Below, piece by piece: positions 1 to 4,809 of a stretch of DNA of 7,525 nucleotides. The DNA is from an uncultured Bacteroidales bacterium. GTDB lineage: Bacteria > Bacteroidota > Bacteroidia > Bacteroidales > Paludibacteraceae. The position numbers and the translations under genes are program-made. Under the pieces are notes generated by a model. It made no database searches and had not been told where the DNA came from. It saw only the letters and a program-made list of their open reading frames with translations. Position 1 is the stretch's first letter. Each line of letters starts with the position of its first letter. Where the stretch lies: positions 1 through 7,525 of the forward strand of contig CAMFEN010000046.1 of the NCBI GenBank assembly GCA_945949375.1. The letters run 5' to 3'.

Positions 1-1112
1 TTATTATTCCCCACAAAGGTGAGCGTTGAGCCGTTGAGGGTAGTAGGCATCCGATATATACTATCTTTGTCCGTGATGTTCCATACCTCGGTGGTGGCAT
101 TCGCATTGCTTAATGTGAACTCCAGTGGAACGTCCATTCCGTTGTTTGACGATGAGCGGAATGGCATCTGATTACCTACCATACGGAGTTGGCAGGTCGC
201 CGTCAGTTCAATGTAATTAAGGTAACCTTTCGCGCCGGAAGCAGGATTGGAGTACGTGATACGGACAGTCTGATTGCCGGAGGTCGCAGGATAAGGAGAA
301 TTACTGCTGCCTAACTGCGCTTTTGTGTAGAAATCGCTCGTAGGCACTGAGTCTGTTGTTACAGTATTGCTCGTACCATTGAGCGTGAAAGTAAACTGAG
401 ACTTCCGAGTAGAGAAAGCTGCCACAGCGATGTTGCACAGTAAAGCCTCGGACGTTACCACGTTCGGAATAGAGAAGGTGAACGAACGCGTGGGGTTGGT
501 CGGAGTGAACATTTCCCCGTAGAACTCTCGTCCTCCGCCGTCCATGCCGCTCGGGTCAAGCAGGTTGATGGAGTCTAACTCATGCACTTGATAGTTGGGA
601 AAGGTAGTGATGCTGACAGCATCTTCTGACGCAACAAGTGCCTCGGCGGTAGCCAGTAGCCGTTGCTCGCCGGCGTTGTCGCTCAAGAAATAGTAACCAT
701 AGTCGGAGTACGGATTGCGTGTATGGACAAACTGTACGCCATTGTATGCCCATGAAGTCGTGCCTTGCCCGTAAAAGAGGATATAGTCACCTGCGTTGAA
801 TACGCCGTCTGCGCCTTTGTTCATGTAGAAACTTACTGCAGGCAGGTCGTCAATATGCTTCTTCTGAAAGTTCTGGCTAAGCATCGCGCCGCCGTAGCCG
901 TAGAGACGCACATTCGCCGGATTGCTCAATCCCGCTGCCTGCAAGTCTTCGTAGGTCATCTTATAGATACCGGACTCTTTCACCTGTATCTTCACCCAGC
1001 TACCGCTACTCAACACAGACTGCTTCGTGTAACTATGCACAATAGCACCTGCCGGTGTCGCTGCCAGACATGCAAACGCACATATGATAAGTATAATCGT
1101 TTGTTTCTTCAT
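1..1112 (-). CDS. porU: Type IX secretion sortase PorU, N-terminal 370 residues (runs off left edge)
   Basis: The open frame starts at 1112 (MKKQTIILIICAF) and continues without a stop to base 3, giving 370 residues; the usual PorU exceeds 1,000, so the C25 protease domain with its His/Cys dyad and the C-terminal part are outside the window. Residues 1-23 form a type I signal peptide with likely cleavage after PAGA. The mature start (SSGSWVKIQVKESGIYKMTY, then VRLYGYGG about 25 residues later) is typical of PorU: a beta-rich N-terminal module before the gingipain-like domain. Known role: at the outer surface PorU removes the C-terminal signal of type IX cargo and attaches the cargo to A-LPS. 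The gene follows the FAH-like gene by 58 bp with no promoter motif of its own seen, so the two are probably cotranscribed. P. gingivalis has the same neighbours (PG0025, PG0026). An earlier ATG at 1117 is closed by a stop after two codons. Confidence 0.88.
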   Translation of the reverse strand, partial: MKKQTIILIICAFACLAATPAGAIVHSYTKQSVLSSGSWVKIQVKESGIYKMTYEDLQAAGLSNPANVRLYGYGGAMLSQNFQKKHIDDLPAVSFYMNKGADGVFNAGDYILFYGQGTTSWAYNGVQFVHTRNPYSDYGYYFLSDNAGEQRLLATAEALVASEDAVSITTFPNYQVHELDSINLLDPSGMDGGGREFYGEMFTPTNPTRSFTFSIPNVVTSEALLCNIAVAAFSTRKSQFTFTLNGTSNTVTTDSVPTSDFYTKAQLGSSNSPYPATSGNQTVRITYSNPASGAKGYLNYIELTATCQLRMVGNQMPFRSSSNNGMDVPLEFTLSNANATTEVWNITDKDSIYRMPTTLNGSTLTFVGNN

Positions 1113-1170
1113 ATCATTGTTGATAGTTTTGAATCAAGGCACCAAATCGTAAATGGTAAATTAAATCCCC

Positions 1171-1731
1171 TCACTTTACTTTGCAATACAATCCCTCCGC
1201 TTCTATCACATCTTCTTCCTGCACGATGCGGCTGCCGTTTATTTGGTGGATATAAATAAGGTCTCCTTGTCGTATGGTCATCACCTCGCTGGCGCGTGCT
1301 ACTGCCTCCTCAGGAGAGATAATGAGATTTGCTGCCTCCCGCATTTGATCTTCTTGCGACTGCAAAACCGATTCCTGAAACGCACCACTTCCGGCTATTC
1401 CTCCCGCCTTGTTCGACATCTCCCCCACCGCAAGCGAGTAGTCAAAAGCAATCGCCCGTGTCCACGAACCGCCTGTCTCGCGGGCTCGCTCCAGCAAACG
1501 CTCATCTGCAAAGTCCGCTCCGTGTGCAACAGCATCGTAGTACCGACCTGCAAACTTGGGGGCGATGTGTTTGCCTAAACGACTGACGCGAAGCACTATG
1601 CAAGGGGTCATCCGTATCTGGGCATCCTCTTCAGGTATGAAAAAAGGCTTACGGTTGTTTAGCAAACACGAGTCGCCCTTCAATACCATCTCTACGCCGC
1701 CGTCTATCCCTATAAAACCGATAATTTTCAT
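1171..1731 (-). CDS. Fumarylacetoacetate hydrolase (FAH)-like protein lacking the E-x-E metal ligands
   Basis: This 186-residue protein resembles short bacterial FAH-family proteins: PFFIP (residues 29-33), VLRVSRLGKHIAPKFAGRYY (46-65), HGADF (70-74) and GDLIY near the C-terminus follow the family order. Family members bind Mg/Mn through E-x-E in a 'YExELVV' strand and a later Asp. Here that strand reads RMTPCIVLRV, so the two Glu positions are Thr42 and Cys44, while Asp73 remains. The C-terminal TGTP loop of active members is also replaced (IHQING). It is therefore probably not an active hydrolase, though the fold seems kept. I chose the start at 1731 rather than 1752 because a -7 promoter box covers 1750-1757, so 1752 would not be in the transcript, and because MKIIG is the family's usual start. 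It lies directly upstream of porU, as in P. gingivalis; a structural or secretion-linked role is inference. Confidence 0.8.
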   Translation of the reverse strand: MKIIGFIGIDGGVEMVLKGDSCLLNNRKPFFIPEEDAQIRMTPCIVLRVSRLGKHIAPKFAGRYYDAVAHGADFADERLLERARETGGSWTRAIAFDYSLAVGEMSNKAGGIAGSGAFQESVLQSQEDQMREAANLIISPEEAVARASEVMTIRQGDLIYIHQINGSRIVQEEDVIEAEGLYCKVK

Positions 1732-1749
1732 TGCACACAAAATCGGCTG

Positions 1750-1780
1750 CAAAGATACAAAAAAAAACTTATATACGCAA
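1750..1780 (-). promoter_or_regulatory. Bacteroidota promoter of the FAH-like/porU operon
   Basis: Read on the minus strand, a -33 element TTGC (1780-1777) is followed after 19 bp by TATCTTTG (1757-1750), which matches the phylum's TAnnTTTG box exactly. Transcription should begin around 1743, leaving a leader of only about a dozen bases before the start at 1731. This site decides between the two possible start codons of the FAH-like gene. Confidence 0.7.
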
Positions 1781-1958
1781 GCTGTGAGGTGTTTTTTGTC
1801 ATTTTTTCTTAAACATAGTATCTTTTATTCTGCATTATAGACAATTATTGCCAAATCAAACCCCCTATTTTCGAGAAATAACATTTTGTCCTCCAAACCG
1901 GTGTGTATCATTGCAAAATGTTTTTTCTTTCTTTTGCGCTCTTTCCTACGGAGAATAG

Positions 1959-1991
1959 TAAGGGTCTAATAAGGGTCTAATAAGGCTCTAA
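1959..1991. repeat. Triple 11-bp tandem repeat (TAAGGGTCTAA)
   Basis: Three head-to-tail copies lie at 1959-1969, 1970-1980 and 1981-1991. The first two are identical and the third has a single G-to-C change (TAAGGCTCTAA). The 11-bp period is close to one helical turn, so the copies present the same DNA face. No gene covers it. Function unknown. Confidence 0.85.
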
Positions 1992-2146
1992 TCGAAAGAA
2001 AACAACAATAATCCCACCATATGATTTTTTGCGATATGCTACAAATAATCAACTTATGCTAACAATTTGACAGAATGCAAACCGCGCAGCGAGACCCAAT
2101 CCACTTTTCGCATACATAAGTTTCAATGATGATTGCTACTATATCC

Positions 2147-2160
2147 CGCTACACGTAGCG
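2147..2160. repeat. Short palindrome CGCTAC-AC-GTAGCG
   Basis: Two perfect 6-bp arms are separated by 2 bp, about 50 bp upstream of the -33 box of the tRNA-His promoter. The gap is too small for a stable RNA hairpin, so a dimeric protein site is more plausible if it is functional at all. Confidence 0.4.
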
Positions 2161-2208
2161 CACTTCGCGTATAAAAAAGCAAAAAAAATACTTTTTTTCG
2201 GAAATATA

Positions 2209-2240
2209 TTTGCATATATAAAAAAAAAGTCGTACCTTTG
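2209..2240 (+). promoter_or_regulatory. Promoter of tRNA-His (and possibly integrase)
   Basis: TTTG at 2209-2212 and TACCTTTG at 2233-2240 are separated by 20 bp, a near-consensus Bacteroidota housekeeping promoter, with A-tracts within and before it. Transcription should start near 2246, giving about 70 nt of leader to be trimmed from the tRNA. No similar promoter is visible between the tRNA and the integrase, so readthrough from here may drive the integrase. Confidence 0.8.
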
Positions 2241-2315
2241 CACTCGCTTTCGGATGAGGCGACTATTCAGTGGTCGAATTTTGGAGATTTTTGCTCTCTT
2301 CTGCGAAAGTTGTAT

Positions 2316-2389
2316 GGTGGTCTTAGCTCAGTTGGCAGAGCATCGGATTGTGGTTCCGAGTGTCGTGGGTTCGAGCCCCACATTCCACC
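2316..2389 (+). tRNA. tRNA-His (anticodon GTG), with two acceptor-stem mismatches
   Basis: The cloverleaf can be built by hand. The D stem is GCTC/GAGC (2326-2329/2338-2341). The anticodon stem is TCGGA/TCCGA, with loop TTGTGGT and anticodon GTG at 2350-2352. The variable loop is GTGTC. The T stem is GTGGG/CCCAC, with loop TTCGAGC. The His-specific extra G-1 (2316) faces C73 (2389). The acceptor strands are GTGGTCT (2317-2323) and ATTCCAC (2382-2388): pairs 1-4 and 7 are sound, but 5:68 is T-T and 6:67 is C-T. CCA is not encoded, as is usual in the phylum. The 3' half is the probable attachment site of the element that starts here. Confidence 0.93.
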
Positions 2390-2390
2390 C
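2360..2390 (+). other. Predicted attachment site (left end of the integrated element)
   Basis: The integrase gene begins about 155 bp after the tRNA and points the same way, the standard layout for elements that integrate into the 3' end of a tRNA gene. The crossover core should therefore lie in the T-arm/acceptor part of tRNA-His, and a copy should occur at the far end of the element. That end is outside the window, so the exact core cannot be fixed; the limits given are approximate. Confidence 0.55.
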
Positions 2391-2393
2391 AAG

Positions 2394-2408
2394 TGCTGAT
2401 AATCAGCA
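2394..2408. repeat. Palindrome TGCTGAT-A-ATCAGCA directly after tRNA-His
   Basis: A perfect palindrome with 7-bp arms around one base begins five bases after the tRNA. It has no following T-run, so it is a poor terminator. A related 15-mer (12 of 15 identical) lies behind the integrase at 3874-3888. The pair look like binding sites for one dimeric protein, such as an excision factor or integrase regulator; this is inference. Confidence 0.75.
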
Positions 2409-2434
2409 AATTACATCAAAATAGCATAGAAAAC

Positions 2435-2451
2435 CGTGCCGTAATCGTGCC
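2435..2451. repeat. Direct repeat of CGTGCC spaced by 11 bp
   Basis: CGTGCC occurs at 2435-2440 and 2446-2451, one helical turn apart, between the predicted attachment site and the integrase. Paired short direct repeats at this place are compatible with integrase arm-binding sites, but the repeat is short and could be chance. Confidence 0.35.
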
Positions 2452-2502
2452 AATTTTTCTTTCGGTTTTCGTTGCTTTTCATCTCAGGATTGTAAGTAGG
2501 TA

Positions 2503-2542
2503 TTTTTCTTCGGATAGTCTGAACTGACTACCCGAAGAAAAA
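2503..2542 (+). promoter_or_regulatory. 17-bp hairpin pairing most of the integrase translation-start A-run
   Basis: The arms 2503-2519 and 2526-2542 pair over 17 positions with one A-C mismatch (2514/2531) and a 6-nt loop. The 3' arm runs into the A-run (2538-2546) that ends in the integrase ATG at 2546. Because Bacteroidota initiation relies on unstructured A-rich leaders, the folded form should lower integrase translation. The order T-run, stem, A-run is the reverse of a plus-strand terminator. Regulation is inferred; the hairpin itself is plain in the sequence. Confidence 0.65.
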
Positions 2543-2545
2543 AAA

Positions 2546-3763
2546 ATGCCGTCTGCTCAAAAAACAAAGGTTTCAAAGTCTGATTCTCCCCGAAGAATTT
2601 CTGCACAGGTTGGCAGTCGTCTCTCTCAGACGGCGGAGTACCACCTGCGCTATATGCCCGCTGTGCTTATGCACAATGCTATGGGATGGTTTGTGGAGTA
2701 TTATGTCCTCAACCCCGACAGCGACCGCATGGAGCGCAAGCGTATGAAGTTGAACATGCTGCGGAAACGATATGCGCGGCAGTCGGAGTTCAAGGTAGCA
2801 GCCAACGAGATAGTCTGTGATATAAACGCTAAACTTGCCGGCGGGTGGACTCCATTTGGGGAGAATGAGAGTTCTCGGTATTACACCCAAATGAGCGAGG
2901 TGCTGCAACTATATATAGAAGACCGCGCGCGTGAGTTGAAGAAAGAGACCATGCGTAGTTATAGGAGCTTTGCCAATATCTTCGGCAAGTGGTTGCAAGC
3001 AAAAGTTCCCAACTGTAAGTGTATTTTCTTCAATCGCCTGTTGGCAGTGTCCTATATGGATGACTACTACCGTACCCATCCGAATACGACTACATATAAT
3101 AATATGCTGAAAATGACCCGCGCTTTCTTTGCGTGGGCGAAAGACAAATGCTACATTAAGGAGAACCACTTTGAGTTGATAAAAGCGAAGAAACGGCAAG
3201 AGAAAAAGCGCGTACTGATACCTTTGGAGCAACGCCGGCAGATACGGGACTACTACGAGCGCGTGCGTCCTGAGATGGTGATGGTGTGCGAGTTGGTCTA
3301 TTCCTCGCTGATACGCCCCATCGAGATTACGCGCATAAAAGTAGGTATGCTGCACTTGAAAGAGATGTACATAGAGATGCCCGCTGCTATCACCAAGACC
3401 GGCTACAGCCGCAATGCCGTGCTGTCAAAGGATTTGTGTATGCGGTTGGCAAGCCACGTTGCCCATAGCAAGAGTGGTGATTATGTATTCGGAAGCAACT
3501 GGCTGCCGGACACTGACCCTATCTCCGATAAGTCTTTTCGCAAAAACTGGACGAAGATGCGCACGGCGATAGGTTTGCCGGAGGAGATGCAACTGTATTC
3601 GCTGCGGGACACGGGGATATTCGATAAGATAAAGTCAGGTATCGACCCGCTGACCGTGATGCAGGCGGCAGACCACCACGACTTGCAGATGACCACGCGC
3701 TATGCTAATCATGTTGACCCGAACATGGTGCGTATCATTGCGGAGCAAAGCCCTGATTTTTGA
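2546..3763 (+). CDS. Tyrosine recombinase (integrase) of the element
   Basis: This 405-residue protein fits the Bacteroidota mobile-element integrases. It has an N-terminal arm-binding part (about 40-105), a SAM-like core-binding domain (about 112-205) and a C-terminal catalytic domain (about 222-400). Catalytic positions are readable: Arg257 in SLIRPIEI, Lys284 in AITKTGYSR, Arg354 in LYSLRDTGI, His377 in ADHHDLQMTTRY and the nucleophile Tyr386. The His of the usual HxxR is Tyr351, a substitution in the box II position. It should recombine the tRNA-His 3' end with the element's attachment site and, with an excision factor, reverse this. The start at 2546 ends an A-run and follows the hairpin at 2503-2542. 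No TAnnTTTG promoter is seen between the tRNA and this gene. The surrounding genes to the right run in the opposite direction, so the integrase stands alone. Confidence 0.92.
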   Translation: MPSAQKTKVSKSDSPRRISAQVGSRLSQTAEYHLRYMPAVLMHNAMGWFVEYYVLNPDSDRMERKRMKLNMLRKRYARQSEFKVAANEIVCDINAKLAGGWTPFGENESSRYYTQMSEVLQLYIEDRARELKKETMRSYRSFANIFGKWLQAKVPNCKCIFFNRLLAVSYMDDYYRTHPNTTTYNNMLKMTRAFFAWAKDKCYIKENHFELIKAKKRQEKKRVLIPLEQRRQIRDYYERVRPEMVMVCELVYSSLIRPIEITRIKVGMLHLKEMYIEMPAAITKTGYSRNAVLSKDLCMRLASHVAHSKSGDYVFGSNWLPDTDPISDKSFRKNWTKMRTAIGLPEEMQLYSLRDTGIFDKIKSGIDPLTVMQAADHHDLQMTTRYANHVDPNMVRIIAEQSPDF

Positions 3764-4013
3764 GGCTTGATGTGCGGCGCATGGACGACTGTTTTGTACG
3801 TGTAATGTTGCAGCGTTCTGATTGTGGAAAAAAGTTGTAACCTGTGTCATTTTGCGAAAATTCCACTATAACATACTGATATTCAGTACTTCCAAACGGT
3901 TACAACTTGGTTACAATCGTGTACACAACTCGGCTTGACACAACTTTTTTCGGCAAAAATGGAGGTTTTTGATTAACAGAGAGCCGCGGACAATAGTTGC
4001 AGAAAAAAAATAT
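3764..4013. other. Repeat-rich intergenic region behind the integrase
   Basis: No credible gene is present. GGTTACAA occurs at 3898-3905 and 3909-3916 (11 bp apart) and inverted as TTGTAACC at 3835-3842. ACACAACT occurs at 3923-3930 and 3938-3945. AAGTTGTAACC (3832-3842) is the exact reverse complement of GGTTACAACTT (3898-3908), whereas the overlapping AAAAAAGTTGT (3828-3838) is the exact reverse complement of ACAACTTTTTT (3940-3950), so the two pairings exclude each other. A palindrome lies in the middle. This could be a protein-binding region for recombination or replication; no function can be proven from sequence. Confidence 0.6.
3874..3888. repeat. Palindrome TACTGA-TAT-TCAGTA behind the integrase
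   Basis: Two perfect 6-bp arms surround TAT. It matches the palindrome next to the tRNA (2394-2408) at 12 of 15 positions, and two of the three differences (positions 2 and 14) are compensating so that symmetry is kept. That is what is expected if the symmetry, not just the sequence, is under selection. Confidence 0.65.
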
Positions 4014-4032
4014 CCCCTACTGAAAGTAGGGG
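4003..4032 (-). terminator. Rho-independent terminator of the DUF4160-DUF2442 operon
   Basis: Read on the minus strand, a perfect 7-bp stem CCCCTAC/GTAGGGG (4032-4026 with 4020-4014) around a 5-nt loop is followed by ATATTTTTTTT. It lies 40 bp after the DUF2442 stop codon. In the other direction the hairpin is followed by AAAA only, so it mainly serves the minus strand. Confidence 0.85.
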
Positions 4033-4071
4033 AAAAGGTGTGTGGGGATGGATTGTTTTTGTTTGCAATCA

Positions 4072-4323
4072 TTACTCAATTCGTCCGCGGTGTAACTGCT
4101 CAATGGGGAATATCAAGTCCCAGTTTTTACCCCATACGATGTTGCCATCCTCAATCTTAAACTGCCGGAACTTGCGTTCATCAAGATATTTGTTATACTG
4201 CGGGTGTGGGTATTGCCGGATGAAAGCCCCAATATCCACAATTTGCGAGGTGTTGTCGCTGAAAGTCAGATGCACGGAGAGATTGCCTGCGTCCGATGCG
4301 TTAGTAATATACAAGCGTTTCAT
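4072..4323 (-). CDS. DUF2442 domain protein, second gene of putative toxin-antitoxin-like pair
   Basis: The 83-residue protein has the DUF2442 layout: N-terminal strands rich in aliphatic residues (VHLTFSDNTSQIVDI), then FRQFKIEDGNIVWGKNWDL and a short C-terminal IEQL segment (family pattern: F..f.i..g.i.W.n.wDl.pe.L). It begins one base after the stop of the DUF4160 gene (TAA-T-ATG), so translation is likely coupled. The two families are often neighbours in bacterial genomes and mobile elements and have been suggested to act as a toxin-antitoxin pair; the biochemical activity is not established to my knowledge. Transcription ends at the hairpin at 4014-4032. The family assignment is firm; the role is inference. 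Confidence 0.85.
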   Translation of the reverse strand: MKRLYITNASDAGNLSVHLTFSDNTSQIVDIGAFIRQYPHPQYNKYLDERKFRQFKIEDGNIVWGKNWDLIFPIEQLHRGRIE

Positions 4324-4324
4324 A

Positions 4325-4627
4325 TTAGAGTTTAGTTTTAATGTTTGTACTGCGTACAGCCTGCTTTTTCACAAAGAAATTGACCCATTTTTCAATGATA
4401 TTTTTGTGATACTTGCGAATAAATGCTTCAGCCACCTTTTTGTCTTTGGAGGATAGAGGTTCTTCGCCTGCTTTTTCTCTTACGCGTATTTCGGATAGTT
4501 CTCCATTCAGCATAATAATCTCAAAGATACTATGGCAGCCACTATGGCTAACATGCACATGAATGGGCGTATGTTCGTTTGAGAAAAAGAAGAAAACGAA
4601 TCCAAAGTATTGATAAATCTGTGGCAT
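4325..4627 (-). CDS. DUF4160 domain protein, first gene of putative toxin-antitoxin-like pair
   Basis: The 100-residue protein opens with MPQIYQYFGFVFFFFSNEH and continues TPIHVHVSH, the DUF4160 signature: an aromatic strand followed by the conserved cluster E18-H19, H23 and H25 (EHxPxHxHV). The His cluster is the best candidate for a functional or metal site. The C-terminal half (about 60-90) is helical and Lys-rich (KKVAEAFIRKYHKNIIEKW). It is the first gene after its own promoter (4662-4693), which also carries one arm of a 13-bp inverted repeat. Start choice is supported by the family's usual MPxI opening. A stand-alone, self-regulated pair inside a mobile element suggests an element-stabilising or defence role; this is inference. 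Confidence 0.85.
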   Translation of the reverse strand: MPQIYQYFGFVFFFFSNEHTPIHVHVSHSGCHSIFEIIMLNGELSEIRVREKAGEEPLSSKDKKVAEAFIRKYHKNIIEKWVNFFVKKQAVRSTNIKTKL

Positions 4628-4661
4628 AGGGTAGCAGAAGTTAGATTATATTAGTTGCAGG

Positions 4662-4693
4662 CAAAGGTACTGCTTTTTTGTGAGATATGCAAA
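4662..4693 (-). promoter_or_regulatory. Promoter of the DUF4160-DUF2442 operon
   Basis: On the minus strand, TTTG (4693-4690) and TACCTTTG (4669-4662) are separated by 20 bp, the same boxes and spacing as the tRNA-His promoter. The start of transcription should fall near 4656, about 30 bp before the DUF4160 start codon. Confidence 0.8.
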
Positions 4694-4754
4694 TGTTTTT
4701 GCGGATTTTGCTGTAAAATTGTAGTTTTTTTGTTTATTCTGCAAAAAAGCAGTA
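4668..4754. repeat. 13-bp perfect inverted repeat over the DUF4160 promoter
   Basis: TACTGCTTTTTTG at 4668-4680 is the exact reverse complement of CAAAAAAGCAGTA at 4742-4754, with 61 bp between them. The first arm occupies the spacer between the -33 and -7 boxes and overlaps the -7 box by two bases, so a protein bound there would block RNA polymerase; the second arm lies upstream. This is a good candidate for a self-repression operator with DNA looping. The second arm also contains a small hairpin (CTGC-A6-GCAG, 4739-4752). Confidence 0.7.
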
Positions 4755-4778
4755 TCTAATATCAGCCGCACACAACAT

Positions 4779-4808
4779 AAAAAAGAGCCTGTGATGGCTC
4801 TTTTTTTT
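4779..4808 (-). terminator. Rho-independent terminator after the LPD1/clamp-like gene
   Basis: The arms AAAAAAGAGCC (4779-4789) and GGCTCTTTTTT (4796-4806) pair perfectly around a 6-nt loop. The minus-strand T-run begins immediately after the stem, and the hairpin starts right behind the stop codon at 4810. Having A- and T-runs on both sides it could also work on the plus strand. It separates the right-hand operon from the DUF4160 promoter. Confidence 0.9.
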
Positions 4809-4809
4809 G

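Larger units (their letters stand above)
1758..2208. other. Gene-free region between the porU operon and tRNA-His promoter
   Basis: I see no credible coding frame on either strand here: open frames are short and have no recognisable composition. The stretch holds the porU-side promoter at its left edge, a weak AT-rich inverted repeat (AACATTTTG at 1880-1888 with CAAAATGTT at 1914-1922, followed by a T-run), the triple 11-bp repeat at 1959-1991 and a short palindrome at 2147-2160. A/T tracts become dense after 2170, as expected upstream of a strong promoter. Confidence 0.6.

Noticed and set aside
765..1259. Open frame of 164 codons on the plus strand
   Set aside because: It lies antisense to porU and the FAH-like gene, whose frames have clear family motifs; its own product has no recognisable features.
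1880..1922. AACATTTTG/CAAAATGTT inverted repeat followed by a T-run, resembling a plus-strand terminator
   Set aside because: The stem is AT-rich with a 25-nt loop, and no plus-strand gene lies upstream to need it.
1959..1991. Reading the tandem repeat as a CRISPR array
   Set aside because: Units are 11 bp and directly adjacent, without spacers, and no cas gene is present.
2394..2408. Palindrome as the tRNA-His terminator
   Set aside because: There is no T-run after it, and a related palindrome occurs away from any tRNA.
4040..4456. Plus-strand frame of 138 codons
   Set aside because: It is antisense to the DUF2442/DUF4160 pair, both of which match known families.
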